A DNA stretch of 64,000 bases from Henriciella sp. (GCA_017642885.1 JAEPOM010000002.1:124001-188000); one strand, 5' to 3'; counted from the first letter of the stretch, positions 34,623-43,337 are shown. Program-made: numbers and translations. Notes: generated from the sequence alone by a model not told the origin.

Positions 34623-34904
34623 GCGGTGTCTCTTTACTTGCCGCCAACAAAACCGCGCTCTAGCAAAGGAGACGTGTTTGCGTTTCAGATCATTCTCTCA
34701 GCGGCATTTTTGATTTCGGCCGTACTCTTTTTCAGAGATGGTCAATTGGGCTTCATTCTATTCCTAGCTTCGCTCGTAACCCCAATTGAGCTGGGGTACA
34801 GGCAATATAGAGGCTCGAACTCCGGTCTTTACCGAGTCGCTTTTCTGCTCGTCGTTCCAGGGGTTATGCTTTTGGGTTTCATCGAACACAGTCGAGCAGC
34901 CTAA
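34620..34904 (+). CDS. Small membrane protein in low-GC patch
   Basis: A 94-residue protein with about three hydrophobic segments ('FQIILSAAFLISAVLFF', 'LGFILFLASLVTPIELGY', 'YRVAFLLVVPGVMLLGFI'). No family recognised. The TTG start at 34620 lies inside a repeat, and a GTG at 34626 is an alternative; neither has a good ribosome site. Its stop lies 1-2 bp into copy 3 of the repeat. Could be a passenger gene or a chance frame. Confidence 0.4.
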   Translation: MAVSLYLPPTKPRSSKGDVFAFQIILSAAFLISAVLFFRDGQLGFILFLASLVTPIELGYRQYRGSNSGLYRVAFLLVVPGVMLLGFIEHSRAA

Positions 34905-34932
34905 CGTCCGCTTCGACGCCGAAAGCGGACAT
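34902..34932. repeat. GTCCGCTT...AAGCGGAC dispersed repeat, copy 3
   Basis: TAACGTCCGCTT, CGACGCCGA, AAGCGGACAT: a perfect 8-bp inverted repeat, the best preserved copy. It begins at the stop codon of the small membrane protein gene. The minus strand reads MSAFGVEADV, another peptide typical of this repeat class. Confidence 0.65.
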
Positions 34933-35003
34933 CGCCTGAGCACGCACATCCGCTCCGTTCAGCGCACACACCTTAGATTCGCTTAGACCCCAAAACCAAA
35001 AAA

Positions 35004-35032
35004 CCCCGGCATCGCTGCCAGGGTCTCTTTTT
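35004..35032. terminator. Terminator downstream of nrdA
   Basis: CCCCGGCA-TCGC-TGCCAGGG forms a stem with one mismatch. On the minus strand it is followed by GGGGTTTTTTGG, on the plus by TCTCTTTTT, so it can act in both directions. It ends the nrdA transcript, implying nrdB is transcribed from its own promoter. Confidence 0.8.
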
Positions 35033-35051
35033 GCTTCGAAAGCCGTTCGCT

Positions 35052-36923
35052 TTACTGACAGGCGAGGCACTCGTCATAGTCGGTATTCGGCACGTCCATG
35101 CCGGACATGCTTGCTTCCTTGTCCTCGGCGCCCGCAAAGCCTGCGCGCTGGACGGATTTGGAGCGGCAATAATAGAGCGACTTCACGCCCTTCTCCCAGG
35201 CTGTCCAGTGCAGCATGTGGAGGTCCCACTTGTTGATATCGGCCGGCAAGAACACGTTCAGAGACTGCGCCTGACAGATATATGGCGTGCGGTCAGCGGC
35301 GTGTTCGATGATCCAGCGTTGATCGATTTCGAACGCTGTCTTGAACGTCGATTTTTCATGCTCGTCGAGACAATCCAGGTGCTGAACTGATCCTTCATGC
35401 TCGAGGATAGAGGTCCAGACCGTGTCGGTATTCTCGCCTTTGCTTTCCAGCACCTGCTCAAGATACTTGTTCTTGACCGTGAATGAGCCGGACAGCGTCT
35501 TGTGCGTGTAAACATTGGCCGGGATCGGCTCGATGCCGGCACTGGTGCCGCCGCAAATGATCGAGATAGACGCCGTTGGCGCGACGGCCATCTTGTGACT
35601 GAAGCGCGCCATCATGCCGGCTTCGGCCGCGTCTTCACACGCTCCGCGCTCTTTTGCGAGCTTCACAGACGCCGCGTCGGCGCCCTGACGGATGTGCTTG
35701 AACATTTTCTCGTTCCAGACCTTCGCCATCGCGCTCTCCATTGGGAGATTGAGCGACTGGAGGAACGAGTGGTAGCCCATCAGGCCGAGGCCAACAGAAC
35801 GCTCTCGCTTGGCCGAGTAAACGGCCCGCGCCATTTCTGGAGGCGCGCGATCAATGAAGTCCTGCAGCACATTGTCGAGGAACCGATAGACGTCTTCCAG
35901 GAACGTCTCGTGCTTGCTCCACTCCATGAACTTCTCAGCGTTCAGAGACGACAGACAGCAAACTGCAGTGCGATCTTCGCCATTGTGATCGATGCCGGTT
36001 GGCAGCGTGATCTCAGAGCAGAGATTTGATTGCGTAACCTTCAGGCCAAGCTTGCGCTGGTGCGCGGGCATGGCGTTGTTCACAGTGTCGGTAAACAAGA
36101 GATATGGCTCGCCGGTTTGAATGCGCAGCTCGAGGATCTTCTGCCAGATCTTGCGAGCGTTCACTTTGCGCAGCGGCTCACCGGATTTTGGCGAGAGCAA
36201 ATCAAACTCTTCGTCATTCTTGACCGCTTCCATGAAGGCATCAGTGATGTTGATGCCGTGGTGCAGATTCAGAGACTTTCGGTTGAAGTCGCCGGATGGC
36301 TTGCGAACTTCCAGGAATTCTTCGATTTCCGGGTGGTGGACGTCCAGGTAGCAGGCAGCTGAACCGCGACGCAGAGACCCCTGGCTGATCGCCAGCGTCA
36401 GGCTGTCCATCACACGGATGAAAGGAATGATGCCGCTGGTCTGGCCGCTATTGCCGACCTTCTCGCCAATCGACCGGACATTGCCCCAATAGGTCCCGAT
36501 GCCGCCGCCATTCGAGGCCAACCAGACATTCTCAGTCCAGGTGTTCACAATGTCGTCCAGGCTGTCGCCAACCTGGTTCAGGAAGCAGGAGATTGGGAGG
36601 CCGCGGTCGGCGCCGCCATTCGACAGGACGGGCGTCGCTGGCATGAACCAGAGCTTCGACATGTAATCATAGAGGCGTTGCGCATGGTCCGCATCGTCAG
36701 CGAACGCTTCGGATACGCGGGCAAACATGTCCTGATAGGACTCTCCAGGCAGCAAATAGCGATCCTCAAGCGTGACTTTGCCGAACTCGGTCAGCAAAGC
36801 ATCGCGCGAGCGATCCACTTGTACACTTGGTACGACTCGCAAGTCCGGCGCGCCGGTTTGCGCGTCCTTGTTCTGTACCTCTTTTGCGAGCGTTGCGTTG
36901 CCAGTGCCTGCCATGTTGTTCAT
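35052..36923 (-). CDS. nrdA: Ribonucleotide reductase class I, alpha subunit NrdA
   Basis: A 623-residue catalytic subunit reducing ribonucleoside diphosphates. Active-site cysteines are seen in 'PISCFLNQ', 'SNLCSEITL' and 'AVCCLSSLN'; radical-transfer tyrosines in 'KSLYYCRSK'; and the C-terminal re-reduction pair in 'DECLACQ'. It has no N-terminal ATP-cone and is shorter than E. coli NrdA (761 residues). Start ATG 36923 has AAGGGG close upstream; an open frame continues to 36974 and into the promoter. Two NrdR boxes and a CtrA-type site lie upstream. Confidence 0.95.
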   Translation of the reverse strand: MNNMAGTGNATLAKEVQNKDAQTGAPDLRVVPSVQVDRSRDALLTEFGKVTLEDRYLLPGESYQDMFARVSEAFADDADHAQRLYDYMSKLWFMPATPVLSNGGADRGLPISCFLNQVGDSLDDIVNTWTENVWLASNGGGIGTYWGNVRSIGEKVGNSGQTSGIIPFIRVMDSLTLAISQGSLRRGSAACYLDVHHPEIEEFLEVRKPSGDFNRKSLNLHHGINITDAFMEAVKNDEEFDLLSPKSGEPLRKVNARKIWQKILELRIQTGEPYLLFTDTVNNAMPAHQRKLGLKVTQSNLCSEITLPTGIDHNGEDRTAVCCLSSLNAEKFMEWSKHETFLEDVYRFLDNVLQDFIDRAPPEMARAVYSAKRERSVGLGLMGYHSFLQSLNLPMESAMAKVWNEKMFKHIRQGADAASVKLAKERGACEDAAEAGMMARFSHKMAVAPTASISIICGGTSAGIEPIPANVYTHKTLSGSFTVKNKYLEQVLESKGENTDTVWTSILEHEGSVQHLDCLDEHEKSTFKTAFEIDQRWIIEHAADRTPYICQAQSLNVFLPADINKWDLHMLHWTAWEKGVKSLYYCRSKSVQRAGFAGAEDKEASMSGMDVPNTDYDECLACQ

Positions 36924-36966
36924 ACCCCTTGCATAAGGCCCATCATATATAGGGATTTCCCTGAAA

Positions 36967-36982
36967 ACCGCCATATACGGTG
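36967..36982 (-). promoter_or_regulatory. NrdR box, nrdA-proximal
   Basis: ACCGCCATATACGGTG has the CCATATACGG palindrome of an NrdR box, 44 bp upstream of the nrdA start. With the next box it shows the 32-bp spacing (three helical turns) typical of tandem NrdR sites. Confidence 0.8.
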
Positions 36983-36998
36983 TTTCAAATCAGCCCTC

Positions 36999-37014
36999 AC
37001 ACAACATATAGTGC
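36999..37014 (-). promoter_or_regulatory. NrdR box, nrdA-distal
   Basis: ACACAACATATAGTGC matches the NrdR-box pattern and resembles the nrdB box. It is offset exactly 32 bp from the proximal box, so two NrdR oligomers could bind one face of the DNA and repress nrdA. Confidence 0.82.
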
Positions 37015-37080
37015 CTACAAGGTTAATGTGAGGTCAACAGGGTCCGTCTCAAAAACGTCACTTGGGCGGTGGATAAGTGG

Positions 37081-37095
37081 TTAATAGCTGGTTAA
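37081..37095. promoter_or_regulatory. CtrA-type binding site TTAA-N7-TTAA
   Basis: TTAATAGCTGGTTAA has the two TTAA half-sites with exactly seven bases between, the full CtrA consensus spacing. It lies 158 bp upstream of nrdA. CtrA is expected to exist here because RcdA is encoded at 24.7 kb. A chance match is possible in an AT-rich gap. Confidence 0.5.
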
Positions 37096-37397
37096 TTCCT
37101 GTCATCAGCGCCCGTCGCAATTAGGGTTTGAGCAGGCTCACTTTTTTCAAAAAATTTTTGTGCTTGGATGGCTTGAAAAAAGTTCCGAATGGAGCGTTCC
37201 AAAGTACGGTTTCGAAACGAATCAACGAGCCCTAGAAAAATGCCTGAGACGCTCGGGCAAGAACACTAGATCTAGTAGGTCGAGTTGGCTGAACGTTATA
37301 GCTTTCGACCATAATTGTTGCCTTCCCTTCCCGTACAGCGTCATACTTACATCGATACGCAACTCGATGCGCCCCCAGACTGGACATTGGAACGACC

Positions 37398-37847
37398 ATG
37401 ATTCGACTGACCCTCTGCCTGCTCGCGTTCGGCGCCTGCTCAACTGCCACCCACGCTGAAGAGGCCGACCCGAATCGCCTCGATTGGCTGACCGGCTGCT
37501 GGCAGGGGGATGATGGTATGACCCGCGAAGTCTGGTCTGGCTCAGAAGACGGGTATTATTTTGGCTATTCGGTTGTGCTGAAGGACGGCCATGCGGTGTT
37601 CTTCGAACAGATGCGCATCGATCCCGCGCCACTTCCGGTCTTTAACGCCTATCCGAGAGGCAATGGCCCGTCTGCGTTCCCGGCGACCTCGCTATCGGAC
37701 GCGCGCATCACCTTTGCTAACCCCGAGCACGATTTTCCGCAGAAGATAGAATACTGGCGCGAAGGTGACTCCCTGCGCGCGCTGATTTCGAAGATGGATG
37801 GCAGTAGCCCGGGCGCGTTTAACTACACGCCCTGCACTGATCCTTAG
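37398..37847 (+). CDS. DUF6265 family protein, exported
   Basis: A 149-residue protein with a signal sequence ('MIRLTLCLLAFGACSTATHA'); the Cys in 'FGACS' could be a lipobox. The body is DUF6265: 'RLDWLTGCWQG', 'REVWSGSEDGYYFGYS', 'ITFANPEHDFPQKIEYWREGDSLRA'. The family looks like a small lipocalin-like beta-barrel; ligand and role are unknown. Divergent from nrdA. Confidence 0.83.
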   Translation: MIRLTLCLLAFGACSTATHAEEADPNRLDWLTGCWQGDDGMTREVWSGSEDGYYFGYSVVLKDGHAVFFEQMRIDPAPLPVFNAYPRGNGPSAFPATSLSDARITFANPEHDFPQKIEYWREGDSLRALISKMDGSSPGAFNYTPCTDP

Positions 37848-38001
37848 GCAGCGCTGAAAGCGCCACTTACACAGTTTCCATCATTCGCGCGCTTTACGCC
37901 TATCGCCGCGAACCCTACAAGTCGTCGGTGCTGTTGCCTTGGGGGGCAATTCAGGAGGGTAGCAAGGGGACGCGATATTGACCGGCGATGAGGAGCAGCG
38001 C

Positions 38002-39168
38002 ATGCGCATCATGATCGTGACAGACGCCTGGGAACCCCAGGTAAACGGTGTTGTCCGCACCATGCAGCGCGTGGTCTCCGAGCTGACCAAAGAAGGTCAT
38101 GAGTTCGAAATCATCCATCCCGGTGAAGGCTTTAACACAATGCCGTTGCCGACCTATCCGGAAATCAAGCTGGCGCTCTTTGCCGAGCGAAAGATCAAGG
38201 AACGATTCGAAGCCTTTGAGCCGGACGCCGTACATATTGTTACCGAGGGCACGCTCGGCATGGCCGGTAGAAAGATGTGTCTGAAGATCAAACACCCTTT
38301 TTCGACAGCCTATCACACACGTTTCCCGGAATACGTCTCCGCGCGGATGCCGATCCCGACCAGTGCGGGCTATAGTTTTGTGCGCTGGTTTCACAAATAT
38401 TCCGGCAAGGTCATGGTCCCAACACCCAGCATGGTGGAGGAGCTAGAAGCCAAGCGCTTTATCAACCTTGTTGCATGGACCCGAGGTGTCGATACCGAGA
38501 TGTTCCATCCGGATCGCCGGATCGAGCAAGGCGCCGAGGATGATCCCTTTGAAGGCCTGCCTCGCCCCATCTTCCTGAATGTCGGCCGGGTCGCTGTGGA
38601 GAAGAATATCGAAGCCTTTGTCGAGCTAGACTTGCCGGGTTCGAGAGTTGTCGTCGGCGATGGCCCAGCTCTGGAGAGCCTGAAAAAAAAGTATCCGGAC
38701 GTCCATTTTCTGGGCGCCCGTTTCGGTGAAGATCTCGCCAGATATTATGCCAGCGCTGATGTGTTCGTGTTCCCAAGTCTGACGGACACGTTCGGCCTCG
38801 TTGTTCTCGAGGCGATGGCGTCCGGGACGCCAGTTGCAGCATACGAGGCCACGGGGCCTAAGGACGTGATTCCCGGATCCAACGCCGGAACGATCACGCA
38901 GGTAGGCGGCGACCTCGCAGCGGGTGCGAAGGCCTGCCTGGAGCTCGACCGCACCACCTGCCGCTCCTATGCAGAGGGTTATAGTTGGAGATCTGTGGCA
39001 CTCGCCTTCCTGGAAAACCTGCAGCCTTTGCCAACCCCAGAGCGCCGCCGATTCTGGCAGAGCCTCCGTCGGAAGAAAAAGACCTGGGTGGATTGGGAAC
39101 AATTCACCGACTGGATGAAACCAGACGATAAGAACGATCAAGACAAGAATGGAAAAAAGGACGCGTGA
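38002..39168 (+). CDS. GT4 family glycosyltransferase
   Basis: A 388-residue GT-B enzyme: 'MIVTDAWEPQVNGVVRTMQRVVSELTKEGHEFEIIHPGEGF' is the acceptor-domain start, and 'FVFPSLTDTFGLVVLEAMASGTPVAAYEATGPKDVI' contains the E-x7-E donor motif. Closest in style to GDP-mannose-dependent alpha-mannosyltransferases and SqdX-like lipid glycosyltransferases. ATG 38002 has GAGGAG upstream; a TTG at 37978 in frame is less likely. Its TGA overlaps the ATG of the ABA4-like gene. Confidence 0.9.
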   Translation: MRIMIVTDAWEPQVNGVVRTMQRVVSELTKEGHEFEIIHPGEGFNTMPLPTYPEIKLALFAERKIKERFEAFEPDAVHIVTEGTLGMAGRKMCLKIKHPFSTAYHTRFPEYVSARMPIPTSAGYSFVRWFHKYSGKVMVPTPSMVEELEAKRFINLVAWTRGVDTEMFHPDRRIEQGAEDDPFEGLPRPIFLNVGRVAVEKNIEAFVELDLPGSRVVVGDGPALESLKKKYPDVHFLGARFGEDLARYYASADVFVFPSLTDTFGLVVLEAMASGTPVAAYEATGPKDVIPGSNAGTITQVGGDLAAGAKACLELDRTTCRSYAEGYSWRSVALAFLENLQPLPTPERRRFWQSLRRKKKTWVDWEQFTDWMKPDDKNDQDKNGKKDA

Positions 39169-39611
39169 TGAGCTGGGAACTTGGATACAATGTGATCAAC
39201 GCACTGGTCGTGCCAGCCTGGGCTCTGCTTCTGGTATTGCCTGGATCGCCGATCACGAAAGCGCTGGTCCACTCCATGCTTTGGCCGGTTCTGATGGGAG
39301 CGATCTACACGATTTTGCTGATTGGCTCCATGTTCTTCGGCCTGTCACATCCTGATGCCGGCTTCTCGTTCACCGGAGTGCAAGCGCTGTTCGATCACCC
39401 GAACGGGCTGCTGGTTGGTTGGACGCACTATCTGGTCTTTGACCTGTTCGTAGGGGCCTGGATCGCTCGCGACGCGCAGCGCCGGGAGATCTCACATATT
39501 GTTACAGTCCCTTGCCTGCTCGGCGCGTTTTTGTTCGGCCCGGTCGGTTTGCTGCTTTATGCGATGATACGGGTCTTTTCGGGCAAAGGATTCTCGTTGG
39601 ACGAGACCTAA
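39168..39611 (+). CDS. ABA4-like (DUF4281) membrane protein
   Basis: A 147-residue protein with four hydrophobic segments and the family marks 'WALLLVLPGSPITK', 'ALFDHPNGLLVGWTHYLVFDLFVGAWIARDA' and 'FLFGPVGLLLYAMIR'. Plant ABA4 is needed for neoxanthin formation; bacterial roles are unknown. Translation is coupled to the GT4 gene (TGATG). Start ATG 39168 was chosen over a GTG three bases earlier. Confidence 0.85.
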   Translation: MSWELGYNVINALVVPAWALLLVLPGSPITKALVHSMLWPVLMGAIYTILLIGSMFFGLSHPDAGFSFTGVQALFDHPNGLLVGWTHYLVFDLFVGAWIARDAQRREISHIVTVPCLLGAFLFGPVGLLLYAMIRVFSGKGFSLDET

Positions 39612-39756
39612 TTGCGTAAGAATTCTCCTCTAAGCGTTAGTGTCCCTCAACTGACAGCGTAATCAGCTGAGTTGCGCGCCCGCGCGGCGCTGGACTGGCC
39701 TTAAACTTGCGTCTAAAGACGCCACGAATTCAGCACTTAAGCAAAAGAGGTTTTCC

Positions 39757-40764
39757 ATGGCTCTTCGCGTTGCAATCAATGGCTTTGGCCGGATTGGCCG
39801 TTTGGTCCTTCGCTCCATCATCGAACATGACCGCACGGACATCGAAGTCGTTGCGATCAACGACCTGGGCCCTGTCGAAACAAACGCCCATCTGCTCCAG
39901 TACGATACGGTACATGGCAAGTTGAACGAAGAGGTCACCGTCGACGGTGATGTGATCCGTGTCGGCAAGCGCGCCTTCAAGTGCACCGCCATCCGCAACC
40001 CGGCAGAACTGCCGCACGCCGAGATGGGCATCGACATCGCGTTCGAATGTACCGGGATCTTTGCATCAAAAGAAAAAGCGTCCGCACACCTCGAAGCTGG
40101 CGCCAAGCGCGTCCTCGTATCTGCTCCAGCCGGCGGCGCCGACCAAACCATCGTTTACGGTGTGAACCACGAAACACTGAGCGCCGACGACCTGGTCGTT
40201 TCAAATGCCTCGTGCACAACCAACTGTCTGTCTCCGGTGGCTAAAGTCCTCAACGACACGGTCGGCATCGAGCGTGGCTACATGACCACCGTTCACGCCT
40301 ATACCGGCGACCAGCCGACGCTCGACCGCATGCACTCGGATCTCTACCGTGCGCGTGCGGCAGCAAGCTCCATGATCCCGACATCTACCGGCGCCGCCAA
40401 GGCTGTCGGCCTGGTCCTCCCAGAACTCGACGGCAAGCTGAACGGCTCTGCGGTTCGCGTCCCAACGCCCAACGTCTCGATGATCGACCTGGTCTTTGAC
40501 GCAGGCCGCGAAACCACGGTTGAAGAGATTAACGCTGCGATCAAGGCGGCTGCCGATGGCCCAATGAAAGGCGTCCTCGGTTATTCCGACAAGCCATTGG
40601 TCTCGGCGGATTTCAATCATGACGCTCACAGTTCGACTTTTGCTGCCGACGGAACCAACGTCACAGACGGCACCCTGGTTCGGGTCCTCAGCTGGTACGA
40701 CAATGAGTGGGGCTTCGCGACCCGCATGAGCGATACTGCACTGCACATGGCGAAGTTCCTCTAG
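39757..40764 (+). CDS. gap: Glyceraldehyde-3-phosphate dehydrogenase, type I
   Basis: A 335-residue enzyme: NAD loop '[14 protein letters not shown]', catalytic Cys153 in '[19 protein letters not shown]', and '[15 protein letters not shown]' at the C terminus. It forms 1,3-bisphosphoglycerate in glycolysis, or the reverse in gluconeogenesis. First gene of gap-pgk-fba; pgk begins 14 bp downstream. The 145-bp upstream gap holds its promoter. Confidence 0.97.
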   Translation: MALRVAINGFGRIGRLVLRSIIEHDRTDIEVVAINDLGPVETNAHLLQYDTVHGKLNEEVTVDGDVIRVGKRAFKCTAIRNPAELPHAEMGIDIAFECTGIFASKEKASAHLEAGAKRVLVSAPAGGADQTIVYGVNHETLSADDLVVSNASCTTNCLSPVAKVLNDTVGIERGYMTTVHAYTGDQPTLDRMHSDLYRARAAASSMIPTSTGAAKAVGLVLPELDGKLNGSAVRVPTPNVSMIDLVFDAGRETTVEEINAAIKAAADGPMKGVLGYSDKPLVSADFNHDAHSSTFAADGTNVTDGTLVRVLSWYDNEWGFATRMSDTALHMAKFL

Positions 40765-40778
40765 GCGTTGATGCTCTG

Positions 40779-41963
40779 ATGGGAAGCTTCAAGACTCTCG
40801 ATGATCTGGACCTTGCCGGTAAGGCGGTTCTGACGCGTGTGGATATCAATGTCCCGGTCGAAAACGGCCGGGTCACGGATACAACCCGGATCGACAAGGT
40901 GGCGCCGACCATCCTGAAAATCCTCGAAAAGGGCGGAAAACCTGTCCTTCTCGCGCATTTCGGGCGACCCAAAGGTCAGCCCAATCCAGACATGTCACTG
41001 CGTATAACGGTCCCAGCGCTCGAAGCCGCACTCGGCAAGACGGTGACCTTCATTGAACGTCCTGATCGCGCCGCGATTGATGCGACGGGCGATGATGCGG
41101 TGATCCTGATCGAGAACACTCGCTTCTCATCCATGGAAACAGACAATGATCCCAGAATGGCGGGCTTCCTTGCTACCCTTGGAGATGTCTACTGCAATGA
41201 TGCTTTCTCGGCAGCGCACCGCGCGCACGCTTCAACCGAAGGCGTAGCCCGCCTGCTGCCGAATTGCGCCGGATTGCTGATGCAGGCCGAACTCGACGCA
41301 TTGGACGCAGCGCTTGGATCGCCGCAGCGCCCTGTGCTCGCCGTCGTGGGCGGCGCCAAGGTCAGCTCCAAGATCGATTTGCTGAAGAACCTGGTGACGA
41401 AAGTCGACGCCCTGGCGATTGGCGGCGGCATGGCGAACACGTTCCTTGCGGCACGTGGCTACAGCGTCGGCAAGTCTCTGTGCGAGCATGACCTCGCCGA
41501 CACAGCGAAACAGATCGAGGCCAATGCCAAAGCGGCAGGCTGCGATATTCTGCTGCCTATGGATGTCGTCGTCGCCAAGGACTTCGCAGCCAATGCCCCG
41601 CACCGCACTTGCGGTTTGGATGAAGTGGCGGATGATGAAATGATCCTCGATGCCGGTCCTCAGACGGTCGCGATCCTCGCATCTGCTCTCGATGTCGCCA
41701 ACACTTTGGTCTGGAACGGCCCACTCGGCGCATTCGAGCTGGAACCCTTTGACACAGCGACGGTACAGGCTGCCCAAGCGGCGGGCACGCGCTGCAAATC
41801 AGGCACTTTGATCGCCGTCGCAGGTGGCGGAGACACGGTCGCAGCGCTAAACCATGCGAATGTGGCGCAAGACTTTACGCATATTTCCACCGCCGGTGGC
41901 GCGTTTCTTGAATGGATGGAAGGCAAACCCCTTCCCGGTGTTGAGGCACTTAAAGGCAGTTAA
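40779..41963 (+). CDS. pgk: Phosphoglycerate kinase
   Basis: A 394-residue kinase: '[30 protein letters not shown]', '[11 protein letters not shown]', '[21 protein letters not shown]' and the C-terminal nucleotide loop '[12 protein letters not shown]'. It makes ATP from 1,3-bisphosphoglycerate. Start ATG 40779 follows the gap stop by 14 bp; a longer frame overlapping gap is rejected. The usual DVDxN...R signature begins at residue 23 ('RVDINVP'). Confidence 0.97.
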   Translation: MGSFKTLDDLDLAGKAVLTRVDINVPVENGRVTDTTRIDKVAPTILKILEKGGKPVLLAHFGRPKGQPNPDMSLRITVPALEAALGKTVTFIERPDRAAIDATGDDAVILIENTRFSSMETDNDPRMAGFLATLGDVYCNDAFSAAHRAHASTEGVARLLPNCAGLLMQAELDALDAALGSPQRPVLAVVGGAKVSSKIDLLKNLVTKVDALAIGGGMANTFLAARGYSVGKSLCEHDLADTAKQIEANAKAAGCDILLPMDVVVAKDFAANAPHRTCGLDEVADDEMILDAGPQTVAILASALDVANTLVWNGPLGAFELEPFDTATVQAAQAAGTRCKSGTLIAVAGGGDTVAALNHANVAQDFTHISTAGGAFLEWMEGKPLPGVEALKGS

Positions 41964-42062
41964 ATGACACACAGTTTCTTCTTCCGTTGGCCAAGTAAGA
42001 CCGCGGAAGCAGAGGCCACCCAAAAGACAGCGGTGTCAGATTCAATTTCAACCAATAATCTT

Positions 42063-42094
42063 GGGCTGGGTGCATGGCGCGCTCAGCCCTTTTT
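42063..42094 (+). terminator. Terminator between pgk and fba
   Basis: GGGCTG (42063-42068) pairs with CAGCCC (42084-42089) around a GC-rich 15-base loop with internal pairing, and runs into TTTTTCTATTTT. It should end or attenuate the gap-pgk message just before fba. Confidence 0.7.
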
Positions 42095-42115
42095 CTATTT
42101 TAGAGGGACCTTTTG

Positions 42116-43009
42116 ATGGCTATTCAAAAAATGACTGAACAAGCCGCGCAGAAAGCCGGTTTTGTCGCGGCACTTGACCAGTCTGGCGGTTCAACGCCGA
42201 AAGCGCTGAAACTCTATGGTGTCGAAAGCGATGCCTGGTCGAGCGAAGAAGAAATGTTCGGTTTGATCCATGACATGCGCGCGCGCATCGTCAAATCACC
42301 CGCTTTCACCGGCGACAAGGTGATGGGCGCCATCCTGTTCGAACGCACCATGGATGGTGAGATCGACGGCATACCAACAGCCCAATACCTTTGGGAGAAA
42401 CGCGGCGTCGTTCCTTTTCTGAAAGTCGACAAGGGCCTGGCTGAAGAGGTCAATGGCGTTCAGTTGATGAACCCTATGCCGGAATTGGATTCGCTTCTGG
42501 AGCGGGCCGCCAAAAAAGGCGTGTTCGGCACCAAGATGAGATCCGTCATTCACGCGGCCAATGCTGAAGGCATTGCTGCCAACGTGGCTCAGCAGTTCCA
42601 GGTCGGATTGCAAATCCTCGGTCACGGGCTCGTGCCGATTATCGAGCCAGAAGTGAACATCACCATTTCTGACAAGGCAGAAGCCGAAGATATTCTGGCA
42701 GCCGAAATCACCAAGCAGCTGGATACTGTCCCTGCAGACAAACAAGTCATGCTGAAACTGTCGCTGCCGGAAAAAGCGAACCAGTATAAGTCCCTGGTCG
42801 AACATCCACGCGTCATGCGGGTCGTGGCCCTGTCCGGCGGATATAGCCGCGAAGAGGCCAATCGCCGTCTGTGTCAGAACACGGGTATGATTGCCAGCTT
42901 CTCGCGCGCCCTCACCGAAGGTCTCTCCGCGCAGCAAAGCGATCCCGAGTTCGACACGGTTCTCGCAAGCACGATTGATAGCATTTTTGATGCCTCTTGC
43001 GCGGGTTAG
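42116..43009 (+). CDS. Class I fructose-bisphosphate aldolase
   Basis: A 297-residue Schiff-base aldolase: '[22 protein letters not shown]' and '[29 protein letters not shown]' are hallmarks of the class I enzyme resembling the eukaryotic type, and '[14 protein letters not shown]' holds a conserved Lys. It splits fructose 1,6-bisphosphate without a metal. ATG 42116 is used; the TTG just before it is less likely. A class II enzyme is the commoner alphaproteobacterial choice, so class I is worth noting. Confidence 0.94.
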   Translation: MAIQKMTEQAAQKAGFVAALDQSGGSTPKALKLYGVESDAWSSEEEMFGLIHDMRARIVKSPAFTGDKVMGAILFERTMDGEIDGIPTAQYLWEKRGVVPFLKVDKGLAEEVNGVQLMNPMPELDSLLERAAKKGVFGTKMRSVIHAANAEGIAANVAQQFQVGLQILGHGLVPIIEPEVNITISDKAEAEDILAAEITKQLDTVPADKQVMLKLSLPEKANQYKSLVEHPRVMRVVALSGGYSREEANRRLCQNTGMIASFSRALTEGLSAQQSDPEFDTVLASTIDSIFDASCAG

Positions 43010-43034
43010 ACCCAGGCAAGCACATGAATGACGA

Positions 43035-43059
43035 AGGCGGCTGTCAGAGCCGCCTTTTT
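43035..43059 (+). terminator. Terminator after fba
   Basis: AGGCGGCT and AGCCGCCT enclose a GTCAG loop and run into TTTTT, a standard rho-independent terminator 25 bp after the fba stop. Confidence 0.92.
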
Positions 43060-43100
43060 CGTGTCTGGTCCACACGTTCTATCCGTGGCAAAGAGGCATC

Positions 43101-43337
43101 ATGGCATTAGACATGAGACCCGGCTGCGAACGCTGTGACCGCGACCTGCCCGCTGATCAGCCTGGCGCGATGATTTGCTCCTTCGAGTGCACGTTTTGTG
43201 TACCCTGTAATGACGCCAACTTTAAAGGCACCTGCCCAAACTGTGGCGGCAACCTCGTTCCGCGACCTACTCGGGTTGGCGCCGCCCTGGACAATTTCCC
43301 TGCCAGCACGGTGCGCGTCTATAAACCTGCAGTTTAA
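43101..43337 (+). CDS. DUF1272 zinc-ribbon protein
   Basis: A 78-residue protein with three Cys pairs: 'GCERCDRDLP', 'CSFECTFCVPCND', 'CPNCGGNLVPRP'. This matches DUF1272, a small cysteine-rich domain likely to bind one or two zinc ions. Function unknown. It sits between the fba terminator and thiE, on the same strand as both but with its own leader. Confidence 0.87.
   Translation: MALDMRPGCERCDRDLPADQPGAMICSFECTFCVPCNDANFKGTCPNCGGNLVPRPTRVGAALDNFPASTVRVYKPAV

Larger units (their letters stand above)
36924..37397. other. 474-bp nrdA control region
   Basis: No gene seen. From right to left towards nrdA it holds an AT-rich stretch with TTTTTTCAAAAAATTTTTG (37141-37160), a TTAA-N7-TTAA site, and two NrdR boxes 32 bp apart. 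A third ATATATAGGG-like element near 36945 is weaker. The plus-strand DUF6265 gene starts at 37398 and shares the region. Confidence 0.7.

Noticed and set aside
34039-34932. Integron attC sites as the identity of the repeats.
   Set aside because: No R''/L''-L'/R' box layout with GTTRRRY/RYYYAAC ends at both sides, no integrase nearby, and genes face opposite ways.
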